Shown here: piece after piece, positions 52,716 to 61,614 of the stretch
How positions within the stretch are numbered: the first letter of the stretch is position 1
Layout of the letters: each line of letters opens with the position of its first letter
Assembly: GCA_041662605.1 (NCBI GenBank)
Contig: JBAZSD010000002.1
Span: 124,001-188,000 of the forward strand
Length of the DNA stretch: 64,000 bases
Source of the DNA: Desulfomonilaceae bacterium
GTDB lineage: Bacteria > Desulfobacterota > Desulfomonilia > Desulfomonilales > Desulfomonilaceae
Reading direction: 5' to 3'
The notes under the pieces: generated by a model
Told to the model about the DNA's origin: nothing
Databases searched by the model: none
Seen by the model: only the letters and a program-made list of their open reading frames with translations
Position numbers and translations under genes: made by a program

Positions 52716-54454
52716 GAGGTAACCCCCACGTGCGTGGGGACAATCCATGACGATTCGCCTTCATGTGGTGTTCGAACGGTTCACCCCCACGTGCGTGGGG
52801 ACAATCGCTCCAAATCGCCTGTGGATCTCCTTGCAAACGGTTCACCCCCACGTGCGTGGGGACAATCGCACCCACAAATGAGGCGCTCGAATGGGCGCCG
52901 GTTCACCCCCACGTGCGTGGGGACAATCAACTCCAGCATCAGTTTCCATTTTATTTAATCGGTTCACCCCCACGTGCGTGGGGACAATCTGACTAACAGC
53001 ATCGCCTACTTTAACTGTAACGGTTCACCCCCACGTGCGTGGGGACAATTACATCCGCCAGCTACTCTCCTGGTAGATCTGCGGTTCACCCCCACGTGCG
53101 TGGGGACAATTGGCTCAGCCTCGACTCTGAAATCCCAGCCTCCGGTTCACCCCCACGTGCGTGGGGACAATCGCTCAGTCCTTTCTTCGGTCGTTTCATG
53201 CTTCGGTTCACCCCCACGTGCGTGGGGACAATATGCGTCGTTGGCTACAGTCGCCAGTTCAAGGCGGTTCACCCCCACGTGCGTGGGGACAATGTTCGCA
53301 TATCTCAGGTTATCCCGCCTATTGTCGGTTCACCCCCACGTGCGTGGGGACAATAGGCCCACTTCGATGTGGCCGCTGGTCGATCCCGGTTCACCCCCAC
53401 GTGCGTGGGGACAATTTAGAGTAGACTTGCCTATGGATTCTGGGAAACGGTTCACCCCCACGTGCGTGGGGACAATATGTTTGCGTACGTAAACCAATCG
53501 GTTACATACGGTTCACCCCCACGTGCGTGGGGACAATAACTGGCCTATGTCGAAAAACTGCCTCGCCTCCGGTTCACCCCCACGTGCGTGGGGACAATGT
53601 AAACGGATATAGTCAAGCATCGGATTCACATCGGTTCACCCCCACGTGCGTGGGGACAATTATCAGGCTATCTATCTCTTGTCGGTCATTCTCGGTTCAC
53701 CCCCACGTGCGTGGGGACAATGGCTTACTTCAGCATCAGCTATTTGTTTTAATCGGTTCACCCCCACGTGCGTGGGGACAATACATTCAATGACATTGAA
53801 AATATTAGGTGGGGTGGTTCACCCCCACGTGCGTGGGGACAATTTATTTTTCCGGCTTCTCTCGGCGCAGGTCCGCGGTTCACCCCCACGTGCGTGGGGA
53901 CAATCAGTACCTCCAGCCACTTTACTTCTTCCCCTTCGGTTCACCCCCACGTGCGTGGGGACAATTCTTGCGACATGATTCTGAACCTCTTCCTTTCCGG
54001 TTCACCCCCACGTGCGTGGGGACAATGAAGGCGCTGATAAGAATTGGGATTTGCTCGCCGGTTCACCCCCACGTGCGTGGGGACAATTCCGCACGCATTA
54101 TATTAGTTGAACGGCCTACCGGTTCACCCCCACGTGCGTGGGGACAATTATTACGCAGGTCATTTTCCTTAGTGGAGAAACGGTTCACCCCCACGTGCGT
54201 GGGGACAATTCTACTTACTTCCCCGCTGCCTTCTTTTCTAGCGGTTCACCCCCACGTGCGTGGGGACAATTTATGTATAGGAGCTTTTAGTATGACTTTA
54301 TCACGGTTCACCCCCACGTGCGTGGGGACAATTGGCCCGGCAATTCTGAACTCTTTGAATCCCTCGGTTCACCCCCACGTGCGTGGGGACAATTTAAACA
54401 GCCAGATGGCGGCAAGTATCCGCGCCGGTTCACCCCCACGTGCGTGGGGACAAT
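52716..54454 (-). CRISPR. Type I-E CRISPR array, 29 repeats and 28 spacers
   Basis: 29-bp repeats starting CGGTTCAC and ending GGGGACAAT (plus strand) recur every 61 bases. Spacers are 32 nt except two of 33 nt (53599-53631 and 54271-54303). Read on the minus strand the repeat begins ATTGTCCCC and ends GTGAACCG, the form of type I-E crRNA repeats with the 8-nt 5' handle. The repeat at 52716 is degenerate in its first six bases, marking the old, leader-distal end, so transcription runs leftward from the cas2 side. One other repeat (53815) has a T for the first C. The stem is CCCCACG/CGTGGGG. Confidence 0.97.
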
Positions 54455-54459
54455 ACTGG

Positions 54460-54480
54460 AAAAAGCCGCATTATTGCGGC
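54460..54480 (-). terminator. Rho-independent terminator overlapping the cas2 stop
   Basis: On the minus strand GCCGCA-ATAA-TGCGGC is followed by TTTTT: a 6-bp GC-rich stem, 4-base loop and T-run. The cas2 TAA lies in the loop. The T-run ends five bases before the first repeat, so the cas operon should end here. Confidence 0.7.
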
Positions 54481-54755
54481 AGTCTTATCAAAGACAACCC
54501 CTCGAAGTCAACGACGTGACGACTGGGCTCGCCCAAAATTCTTATCGAGAATCCTTGCTCTGTGTTGTCGCTATGGACCATCAGGCACGAACCATCTCGG
54601 GATTCATCGGACAACTTGTGCCACAAACGCTCCCTAACCATTCCTGAGACACTTCCAACAAATACTCCCGTCCTCAGTTCAAGCATCCATCGTGTCAATT
54701 CTCCTCTAAGCCCTCGGGGAACCTTTTCAAGGATCACTATAACCATTTTCATCAC
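54471..54755 (-). CDS. cas2: Cas2e, CRISPR adaptation protein
   Basis: Type I-E Cas2, 94 residues, same length as the E. coli protein. VIVILEKVPRGLRGELTRWM and LELRTGVFVGSVSGMVRERL match the family, and the C-terminus VDFEGLSLIRL fits the strand that binds Cas1. Forms the Cas1-Cas2 integrase. It overlaps the cas1 end by 29 bases. The last three codons form a terminator hairpin, and the gene lies only 16 bases from the first repeat. Confidence 0.95.
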   Translation of the reverse strand: MMKMVIVILEKVPRGLRGELTRWMLELRTGVFVGSVSGMVRERLWHKLSDESRDGSCLMVHSDNTEQGFSIRILGEPSRHVVDFEGLSLIRLPQ

Positions 54756-55707
54756 CTAACGTCGGTTCATCAAAGTAGTTTATACCACCCGTTTGATTGG
54801 CCCCCGCTGGATCCCACAACTCGCCGGGAAGAGCCGGGTCGGAATCGAAGTCCATCTCTTCAGGTTTGGGCCGGTTCCTGCTTCGCAGATCCAGGACGAA
54901 CTGAGTATCTGCAACGATGGTTTGCAAAAGCTTGGTCTCTTTCAATTTGTCTCGGACAGCTTTTCTGACGCGGCTTTCAATTTCAGTCTCTCCCTTGGCC
55001 ACGGTTTGGAAGGCAATCGGAATTGAGAGTTGGGTCTTGTATAGATCTGCGATATCATACACGAACGACAGCATTTTCCCAGTGTGGATGAATCCCAAAG
55101 CCGGCGACAGGCCGAGAGCAAGAATCCCGGCCTGGCAGATACCATACAAACAACTGTTTGCAGCGGACAGAGCACGGTTGACCGGATCACTGTTTTTCCA
55201 GTCACTTCGATCATAGCATCGCCCGAGCCATGGAACACCAGTTTCACGGCTAGCTTCAGCGTATGTCTCTCGAACTCTTATTCCCTCCTTGCCGCGTATT
55301 TGTCGTAGCGTTAGCGACTCTTCTAGGGGTGAATCGAACCTCATGGAATACATTTTCCTCACGACTCTCAGTCTTTGCTCGCTATCCGCCCAGAGTTGCG
55401 CCTGAAGAAGCAGATTGTGAGCATGCCTCGTCTTTCCCTGACCATAGGCGTAAAAACGCACGCCTTCCTCACCACACCAACATACAAGACAACCATTGTC
55501 CGCCAACGCAGATATCGCAGCATGTGTGACGCTCGTTCCCGGCCCCATCAACAACAAACAAAGGGTTGCGCATGGCACGGGAACCTTTCCCGCGGCATCG
55601 AACAGGGCTATGGATTTGGCTTCTTGTTCGATCTTGCAATGTTCAACATACAGATAGCTCCATCCGTCTCGAAACCGAGGCAAAATATTCAGATCTTGGG
55701 TCCTCAT
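54727..55707 (-). CDS. cas1: Cas1e, CRISPR integrase
   Basis: Type I-E Cas1, 326 residues. The catalytic metal ligands align by number with the E. coli enzyme: E141 in RGKEGIR, H208 in GFIHTGKM, D218 and D221 in YDIADLYK. The C-terminal extension (about 290-326), rich in Asp/Glu/Pro, is longer than in E. coli. With Cas2 it inserts new spacers at the array's cas2 side. The adaptation module therefore appears complete and intact. Confidence 0.97.
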   Translation of the reverse strand: MRTQDLNILPRFRDGWSYLYVEHCKIEQEAKSIALFDAAGKVPVPCATLCLLLMGPGTSVTHAAISALADNGCLVCWCGEEGVRFYAYGQGKTRHAHNLLLQAQLWADSEQRLRVVRKMYSMRFDSPLEESLTLRQIRGKEGIRVRETYAEASRETGVPWLGRCYDRSDWKNSDPVNRALSAANSCLYGICQAGILALGLSPALGFIHTGKMLSFVYDIADLYKTQLSIPIAFQTVAKGETEIESRVRKAVRDKLKETKLLQTIVADTQFVLDLRSRNRPKPEEMDFDSDPALPGELWDPAGANQTGGINYFDEPTLGDENGYSDP

Positions 55708-55718
55708 GGCGCAAACTC

Positions 55719-56576
55719 CTATGGTGGTGGGAATTCTGATGTTACCGAGAGAAGCCCAAACCCAAAAGCTTTTCCTGGTCCGATGCCGCGGGCAAGAGTT
55801 TTGCCAAAAGTGTCAGCGTCAGTAACTACCAGAATGCCTTCATAACGTACAGAGCGTAATCGCCGAGCGCCGTTACGATCTAGCCTCTTGTTCACATAAA
55901 TATAGCCACTTTGGGTATTGGTAATTTCAACGAGACGGAAGCCAGGCCGAGATTGTTTATCCTCTGAGTTCTTCGGCGCCGACCATACAGGTTCAGCGCG
56001 GCGCTGCAGCCAATTGTCGAGATCGGCCGTCGGCACGGGAACCTCTTTGCCCTTCCATCGTTCATCAAAAGGTTTTCCTGCAAAATCTAGGGATCTAGAA
56101 CTGACTTTTCTCACCGGGTTGGCCAGGATGCGGAATCGTAGACGCTGGTTAAGCTGGAATCGAGGGTTGAATGGCTTCAGCTCAGCGGGAACCGCCAAAA
56201 GATGACGAGCGTTCTGGAACGCGTAGTCCCAATCTGGTTTAACGCCAGACTGCACTAGAATCACGGCCCGGCCGGAGCCGAGTTGTGGATCGATACGATA
56301 TAGGAACCCTTGGTTGCCATCCCGGGGAGTATGAACGTCCTTAAGTTTGACCTTATGTATTTCAGTAGAGGACTCGGTAAACAGACCTTGCTCCCCGGAA
56401 AAGTCCATAGGTCGATAAGGGTCGAGGAACTGCGGGTCTTTGTCCTTTCGTTCGGCCGATGGAAACGCCATGCATAGACGCTGGTGGACCCGGTAAAGGT
56501 TCCGTAGCCACAGCCTGCCGGGGCGAGGACGGTCTGGGTTGCTACCCACGTCGATCAAGAGACAGGACAGGTACAT
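55719..56576 (-). CDS. cas6e: Cas6e, crRNA-processing endoribonuclease
   Basis: Cleaves the repeat hairpin to release crRNAs and remains at the 3' end in Cascade. 285 residues with two ferredoxin-like folds. The catalytic His is probably H31 in YRVHQRLCMAF, matching the His of the E. coli and Thermus enzymes. The glycine-rich loop GIGPGKAFGFGLLSV near the C-terminus is the RNA-binding signature. It is longer than E. coli Cas6e (199 residues) because of insertions in the middle. Lies two bases after cas5 in the same operon. Confidence 0.95.
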   Translation of the reverse strand: MYLSCLLIDVGSNPDRPRPGRLWLRNLYRVHQRLCMAFPSAERKDKDPQFLDPYRPMDFSGEQGLFTESSTEIHKVKLKDVHTPRDGNQGFLYRIDPQLGSGRAVILVQSGVKPDWDYAFQNARHLLAVPAELKPFNPRFQLNQRLRFRILANPVRKVSSRSLDFAGKPFDERWKGKEVPVPTADLDNWLQRRAEPVWSAPKNSEDKQSRPGFRLVEITNTQSGYIYVNKRLDRNGARRLRSVRYEGILVVTDADTFGKTLARGIGPGKAFGFGLLSVTSEFPPP

Positions 56577-56578
56577 GT

Positions 56579-57691
56579 CTATTCCACCTCCTCGGGCTGC
56601 AAACGTCGGCGACGGGTCTCCAATGAACGGTATTTAACTATCTCATCACGTTTTTTGACTATCTCATTGCGCCATCGGGGTTCACATGGGTTAATTCGAT
56701 CCAGGCCCATGCCAAGACCATATTCAATCATGGTTACAGCGTCGTGACAGAGCCGGCAGAGCGAGCGTAAATCTTCCTCGGATTCGTTTCCACCTGCGTT
56801 GCGGTACGTTATGTGTTGTACTGTGGTCGCCGGCGCCTTGCAAAATACGCACAGCCCGTTGTCGGCGGCAAGTCGGGTCATTCTGGCGTCGCGATACTTG
56901 CTGTCAGTGTAATTTGCCCGTGGGCGCGGCGGAGATGGGGTGGAATTCTGAAGGGGCATTGGCGACACCTTGATGTTACCTTCAGGTCCTATAGTCAATT
57001 GCTGGCGAACGATAAATCTGGGACCATGAGACGGCGGTTCGAATGTCAGTGGCTCATCGTACCAAACGAGCGCATCAGTCGGCGCTTCCGGTTGCCCAGG
57101 TATTGGTTTCCAGTCGAGAAGGCAATCCACGGTCTGTGGCGCCAAATCGCCTCTAAACCGACGACGCCATTCCACTGATGTGAGCGCCGATTCCAAATTG
57201 GGGAAAGTCTTATCTTGATTCGCTGGCTCAAGTAGAGGTCGGGCTGGTGGACAGGACTTTCTTCCGAGATAGAGAGTCCATTTAGGTTTTTTTATCGCTT
57301 CACTGAGTTCATAGATAAGACTCTCATCATCACCTTGTAGAGCCACGAGAAAAGAAGCGTCGCATAGGTATTCTCGCCGCGTCAACATAGCGCCTGGTTT
57401 TGTTTTTCCTTCGGCTTCGGCGATACGCATCCGCATACCCGCGCCAACCGTGTGATAATCCCACCATCGGACACCCGGGACATCTATCCTGACTCCCATG
57501 GTCAAGGCGCTGAGTTTCGGCAGCCAATCTTCTGAAGCCTTCGAGCGGGACACACCTAAAGCAGCGCACAAAAGTCCAATCACGCCTGACTTTGTGGGCG
57601 CCTCCATTGTTCGGCGAATGACGAACTTGGAGTTGTCACCCCATGCTTGAAGCGGACCTTCCAGGCGAAGAAAGAGTGTGTAAGCGCTCAT
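56579..57691 (-). CDS. cas5e: Cas5e fused to an HNH nuclease domain
   Basis: 370 residues instead of the usual 220-250. Residues 1 to about 235 are Cas5e (LRLEGPLQAWGDNSKFVIRR, PTKSGVIGLLCAALG), which binds the crRNA 5' handle in Cascade. Residues about 260-370 add an HNH domain: CVFC at 281-284, QHITY with H293 as likely general base, GGNESEEDLR (301-309), and CRLCH with C312, C315 and H316, all in HNH order with two zinc-ribbon Cys pairs. Gln292 stands where most family members have His or Asp. With no cas3 in the locus, the HNH domain is the probable DNA-cutting module, as in the HNH-Cascade systems reported since 2023. The start ATG overlaps the cas7 stop by one base. Confidence 0.9.
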   Translation of the reverse strand: MSAYTLFLRLEGPLQAWGDNSKFVIRRTMEAPTKSGVIGLLCAALGVSRSKASEDWLPKLSALTMGVRIDVPGVRWWDYHTVGAGMRMRIAEAEGKTKPGAMLTRREYLCDASFLVALQGDDESLIYELSEAIKKPKWTLYLGRKSCPPARPLLEPANQDKTFPNLESALTSVEWRRRFRGDLAPQTVDCLLDWKPIPGQPEAPTDALVWYDEPLTFEPPSHGPRFIVRQQLTIGPEGNIKVSPMPLQNSTPSPPRPRANYTDSKYRDARMTRLAADNGLCVFCKAPATTVQHITYRNAGGNESEEDLRSLCRLCHDAVTMIEYGLGMGLDRINPCEPRWRNEIVKKRDEIVKYRSLETRRRRLQPEEVE

Positions 57692-58884
57692 CAGCTAAGC
57701 TCCGGGCTAATGAAAACCCCTTGAACCGCCTCCCAGTCATTGCCAGTGGCGCCGACCACTGAAGAGACTAACTCTTCCAGCGACTTTAGGTTGTTTTCTG
57801 CAAGGACTATCTCCTTCTTATTTTCGATGACACTCAAAGGGTACCGAAGATTGGGCGAGAACCAGAACCTCTTATTAGGCTCACCGTATCCGGTGTCTAG
57901 GTCACGAATATATTGACCGAGCTGTGCGATGCTCTGCGAAATAATGTCTCGTTGTCCACAGGACACGGGCCTGGCGAATGCATTGGCATAGCTGATAGGT
58001 GCGTTCTTAATTTCTACTAGCATCCCATCCGGTGGATTGTGCGCTGCGAAGCTATTTTGTTTGCCACTGGGCGTTGTTAGCGCCACCCCTTTTATGAATG
58101 CCCCAATTGTGTGGGCAGCCAAATGTTCTTGATTACCGTTGAAGCCTTTGAGATTATCTACAAGCGTTTCCCAGTGAATTGAAAAATACTTATAGAAACA
58201 TGCGGACGCGAACATGGCCTCGTCCACATAACCTGCTCCAGCGTCGGCGGCGGGGATATCGTCCGCAGCGACGAAATAATCTACCTCGGGTCGGGCTTCA
58301 TGTGTTGAGATTGCATGGGCCACCTGCAATGCAGCTTCTACTGTGGTAGCAAGTCCTTTCCACAATTCCTTAGATTCTTTATCTGGCTCCAACATCCGTC
58401 CCGAAAGCGCCATGTCTGGTACGGCGACCCGTTTGCTGATGAGATTTCCGAATTCCTTTGCAAGTTGGGTGTCAGTTTTTCCATTATCATCTTGCAATAG
58501 TCTTGCCATCTCTTGGACAGCCTCCTGGGTCGTGTAGACAAGCATCTTGGACTTTTCTGCATCTTCCTGCCCATCTTTTTCCTGATTCTTTTTGGTCGGC
58601 ATCTTCGGTTTAAGACCGCAAATGGCAAGAATTGTCTCTGCACGCTTCTTGACGTCATGTTGATCCGTTATCTTTTCGGCGATTAATTTCGACAACTGTC
58701 GAGTGCGAATTCCCCCGCAGAGTCGTTTGAATTCTTCACTCATGCGGATACTTCGCTTGATACACTGGCTGGAGATACGAGAACGTAGCACTCCGCCAAA
58801 GTAACAGGTCTTGGGCGCTCCAAGATCGTCCCGGTTCAAGTTGGCCGGACTGTGGTTTTGAATAGCGTGAATCTCGATTAGCAT
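57691..58884 (-). CDS. cas7e: Cas7e, Cascade backbone subunit
   Basis: Coats the crRNA spacer in six copies in Cascade. IEIHAIQNHSPANLNRDDLG and RSRISSQCIKRSIR at the N-terminus, and YANAFARPVS near residue 310 are family signatures. 397 residues, a little above the E. coli length of 363, with a charged insertion at about 93-112 (KKNQEKDGQEDAEKSK). Overlaps cse2 by seven bases. Confidence 0.96.
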   Translation of the reverse strand: MLIEIHAIQNHSPANLNRDDLGAPKTCYFGGVLRSRISSQCIKRSIRMSEEFKRLCGGIRTRQLSKLIAEKITDQHDVKKRAETILAICGLKPKMPTKKNQEKDGQEDAEKSKMLVYTTQEAVQEMARLLQDDNGKTDTQLAKEFGNLISKRVAVPDMALSGRMLEPDKESKELWKGLATTVEAALQVAHAISTHEARPEVDYFVAADDIPAADAGAGYVDEAMFASACFYKYFSIHWETLVDNLKGFNGNQEHLAAHTIGAFIKGVALTTPSGKQNSFAAHNPPDGMLVEIKNAPISYANAFARPVSCGQRDIISQSIAQLGQYIRDLDTGYGEPNKRFWFSPNLRYPLSVIENKKEIVLAENNLKSLEELVSSVVGATGNDWEAVQGVFISPELS

Positions 58885-59378
58885 GATCTTGTCCTTTCGT
58901 TAATTTGGAGGAATTGCTCTGCCCATCTGAGTCGGGTTCTTTCACGTTCCCAAATGGACAGGTCATCAGTTAGTTTCACCCAATCGACTCTCGGACTTTT
59001 TGAGGCAATATTATCTAGCGCCAAATGCAAAGCGGGCTCGATCAGGCCAATCGGTAGGAGTAGCAATTGATCGAATCGACCTTGGTATCGACGTCTTTCC
59101 CTCTCATCGTTCGGCTGACAAAGGCCTAATTGGCATGCAAAATAATCGCCTGGAGAATGCATGATCGGACAAAAGGCGTAGAGTTTTGCGATCAGCCACG
59201 CAACTTCCCGACGAGGCGCTCGCTCGTTTTTTTCACGCAATGGCCACCAGATCCCGGCAAATAGGTCAAACCCATCGACCGATTCATCAAGCCCTAGCCC
59301 AGCGTGGGTTCGCAAGAGCCCCAACTCACCGGCCTTCAGGTGCGTTAGGGCTTCAACGTATTGATCCGTTGCGCTCAC
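58878..59378 (-). CDS. cse2: Cse2 (Cas11e), Cascade small subunit
   Basis: Helical subunit present as a dimer along the Cascade belly, stabilising the R-loop. 166 residues, usual length. Recognised by the GELGLLRTHAGLGLDES segment, the FAGIWWPLREKN and LIAKLYAFCP helices, and RFDQLLLLP. Overlaps the cas8e stop by four bases. Confidence 0.92.
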   Translation of the reverse strand: MSATDQYVEALTHLKAGELGLLRTHAGLGLDESVDGFDLFAGIWWPLREKNERAPRREVAWLIAKLYAFCPIMHSPGDYFACQLGLCQPNDERERRRYQGRFDQLLLLPIGLIEPALHLALDNIASKSPRVDWVKLTDDLSIWERERTRLRWAEQFLQINERTRSC

Positions 59379-60871
59379 TTCGTCCCTCCTTTGTTACGGC
59401 CTAGATCGTTATTTGCTCCAGGTCTTAATCGCACGACTGGCGTTACACAGGCAATCTGCTGTCGCCTTAGCACTGATACTGTCGTAAAACCTGGTGAAAG
59501 TGATTTGGCGATGATGGCCATCATTGCATGATATTCGTGGCCTGATTGTTCCCGAGCTAAGTTCTCTCCGGAAAACAACTTTTCAATTTTCCCAGACACT
59601 GTGTCTTCGACATGAGGACAAATAGCGACGATAGCCGCCTCAATATCTATATTTGAACAGCGTGTCCTCCTTTTATTTTCCTTGCTGAGCTGTTTCTTCA
59701 AAGTTCCTCTCTCCTTTAGCCACCATTCGACATGTTCAAGACTTTTGGCAAGTTCACTCGTCGAAACATCCAACGGAAACAGATATTCCTTTGCTTCCAA
59801 GTACTTATCATTCTGAACCGTTGAAAAGCCTACAATGGAAGCATAGACATTGGTGTTTGAAGTCCGATTTTTCTTAATTACCTCTCGTATTGAATCGATT
59901 TTCCCCTCGTCCCGAAGCAGTTCGGCCATAATTACTGCCCATTCTCCGGCAGCAGCGTCACGAGCGCCAAGAGTATCGCCAGCATGCAAAGATTCGTTTT
60001 TGCCGGTCTTTGAATAAAGGACATGAGGGTCTCGCCAAACTCGTCCTGGATCGTCCTCCCCTTTTTTTGTGCTCCCAATGCCATCAAACTCGCAAAATCG
60101 GACAAGACGATCTTTCCTCCCACATGAGATACAAACAGTCGCGGATGCTTCTGGATTGTTCAGCCACACCCGTCTGGTCAACCATGTTAATCCCGTCAGC
60201 AAAGGGACTTCATCTGTTTCTGAGAGTTGCAAATCCGGCTTTTCCCATGCAGGTATTCCCAGGTTCGACGCCGGTCGCCACGACAACCACAACGTTTCCG
60301 CAAGTGACATGCCTGTAGGTATGACGTAGACTGGCGGTTTTGCATTGATACCCGGCGGCTTGCCCCTGCCTCCTGATGTGGCAAACAAGGGCAATCTCAA
60401 TAACCCCATGGCACAACAGGCGAGACACAATCCATCCTCTCCGTCCGTCGAGTGGCAGAAATGCCAGAAATTGCTCCCCGTAGGAATCTCCTGGATCAGG
60501 TAATTGGCAGATAGCTTCTTATGTGACCTCATGCTTCCAGAACGAAAACATTGATAGAACCTCCTACTCTCACCCAGCAGATTGAAGTAATCCTGGTTCT
60601 CTTCGAGTTTCAAGAACCAATCAGCAGGAAACGAGTCTTTTGGAAAGGCGTAACCTTCGTCTGTCGGGTTTCCCTTGCACTAATACAGTAACGTTAGAAG
60701 GAACCGTACAATTGATACCCGGTCCATAGGATTCGACGCGGCGATCTGGCGGATACGGCCTGCTTGTGTAAGGGCCTCCCTGATTCCGACACGGCCGAAT
60801 TTTCCGTTAGTCCATAGAATAGGTATCCAGTCCTCCACTAGCAGATTGTAGTTCTCGGTTTTCTGTTTCAT
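59375..60871 (-). CDS. cas8e: Cas8e (Cse1), interrupted by an in-frame amber codon
   Basis: Large Cascade subunit that recognises the PAM. From the ATG at 60871 (MKQKTENYNLLVEDWIPILW, after a GAGGAAGC box) the frame runs 63 codons to a TAG at 60680-60682, then continues in the same frame to 59375. The whole frame is 498 codons, close to the E. coli 502. Residues on both sides resemble Cse1 (RFLLTLLY before the stop; CKGNPTDEGYAF after), and a Trp codon TGG is a likely ancestor. No good start lies just after the stop (only a TTG at 60613). Could be a recent mutation, a sequencing error, or readthrough. Without readthrough the complex would lack PAM recognition. Confidence 0.9.
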
Positions 60872-61416
60872 AGCTTCCTCGGACCTTCTTTACTCGAAAC
60901 CAGTTTTCGATCGTGATAGCCAATGCCAAGATGAACGCCTGTAATATCCTGACTCAGCGTCAGTATGTCGGATGAAGATTTTCGCGATCAGGCTACATGT
61001 ATATGGTCTTCGCCACATTCCTTACCCCCATCGCATCGTCTTTCTGGCTATAGACAAAGTCTTTTCAGGGAACTTGTGACTTAGTCTATTATATGGACGC
61101 CTAGATTAGTATGATTTTCTTACCTACCCGAAGCGAACTCCAAATGCCGTATCCAACCGATACTCAAGTTTTGATAGAGGTATTTTTACACACACGTGTG
61201 TCAAATAAGGACAAATGAGATGAGATTATTTTGACAGAGGCAAAAAAACTTCCCATCGCTGAAAGGTTTCCGCCAGCGCCAAGAAATTTATCGAATCAAT
61301 GTGATTTGCATGCCGGCAGTTTCCGGACGGCGGCGCCCGGGATTCCCCTTGACAAGAGTCTACTGGTGAAGGAAGTTCTAGCTAAGAAGTTATAAACTCT
61401 TACGAAGGAATAATTG
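60872..61416. other. Intergenic region upstream of the cas operon
   Basis: 545 bases where cas3 would usually lie. I see no cas3 or fragment of it. The likely cas8e ribosome-binding site is on the minus strand just upstream of 60871. Small palindromes, CTGAC/GTCAG (60950-60964) and ACACACGTGTGT (61190-61201), are seen, but no convincing promoter. Confidence 0.5.
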
Positions 61417-61614
61417 ATGAACAAAAGCAAAAAAAAGATTGATAAGGCTCCAGAGACCAAGTCCTTGACGGACCAGATCCTCGCTCTAGCCAATTCGGAA
61501 CTAGGCAAACGTAATGCCGTAGAGACCATGGAAAGCGCTAGGGAATCTCTCGAAAGGATCAGAAACGCCAAGCGTCGAGGATCAAATTTCCTTAAAGGAT
61601 CATCTGGAAGGTGA
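61417..61614 (+). CDS. Small basic hypothetical protein
   Basis: 65 residues, highly charged (MNKSKKKIDKAPETKSLTDQ, then helices with many Lys/Arg/Glu). The ATG at 61417 is preceded by AAGGA at 8-base spacing, so translation is plausible. No family recognised; likely soluble and helical. Not part of the cas operon, as it points away from it. Confidence 0.4.
   Translation: MNKSKKKIDKAPETKSLTDQILALANSELGKRNAVETMESARESLERIRNAKRRGSNFLKGSSGR

Noticed and set aside
52928..53753. Two spacers sharing CAGCATCAG and a TTTAAT end
   Set aside because: The shared parts are not in register; likely coincidence.
52734..54647. Several plus-strand ORFs of repetitive protein (RFTPTCVGTI, VHPHVRGDN)
   Set aside because: They are translations of the CRISPR repeats, not genes.
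59375..60613. Cas8e starting at a TTG after the amber codon
   Set aside because: The frame and family similarity continue upstream of the stop, so the gene starts at 60871; the TTG has no good ribosome-binding site.
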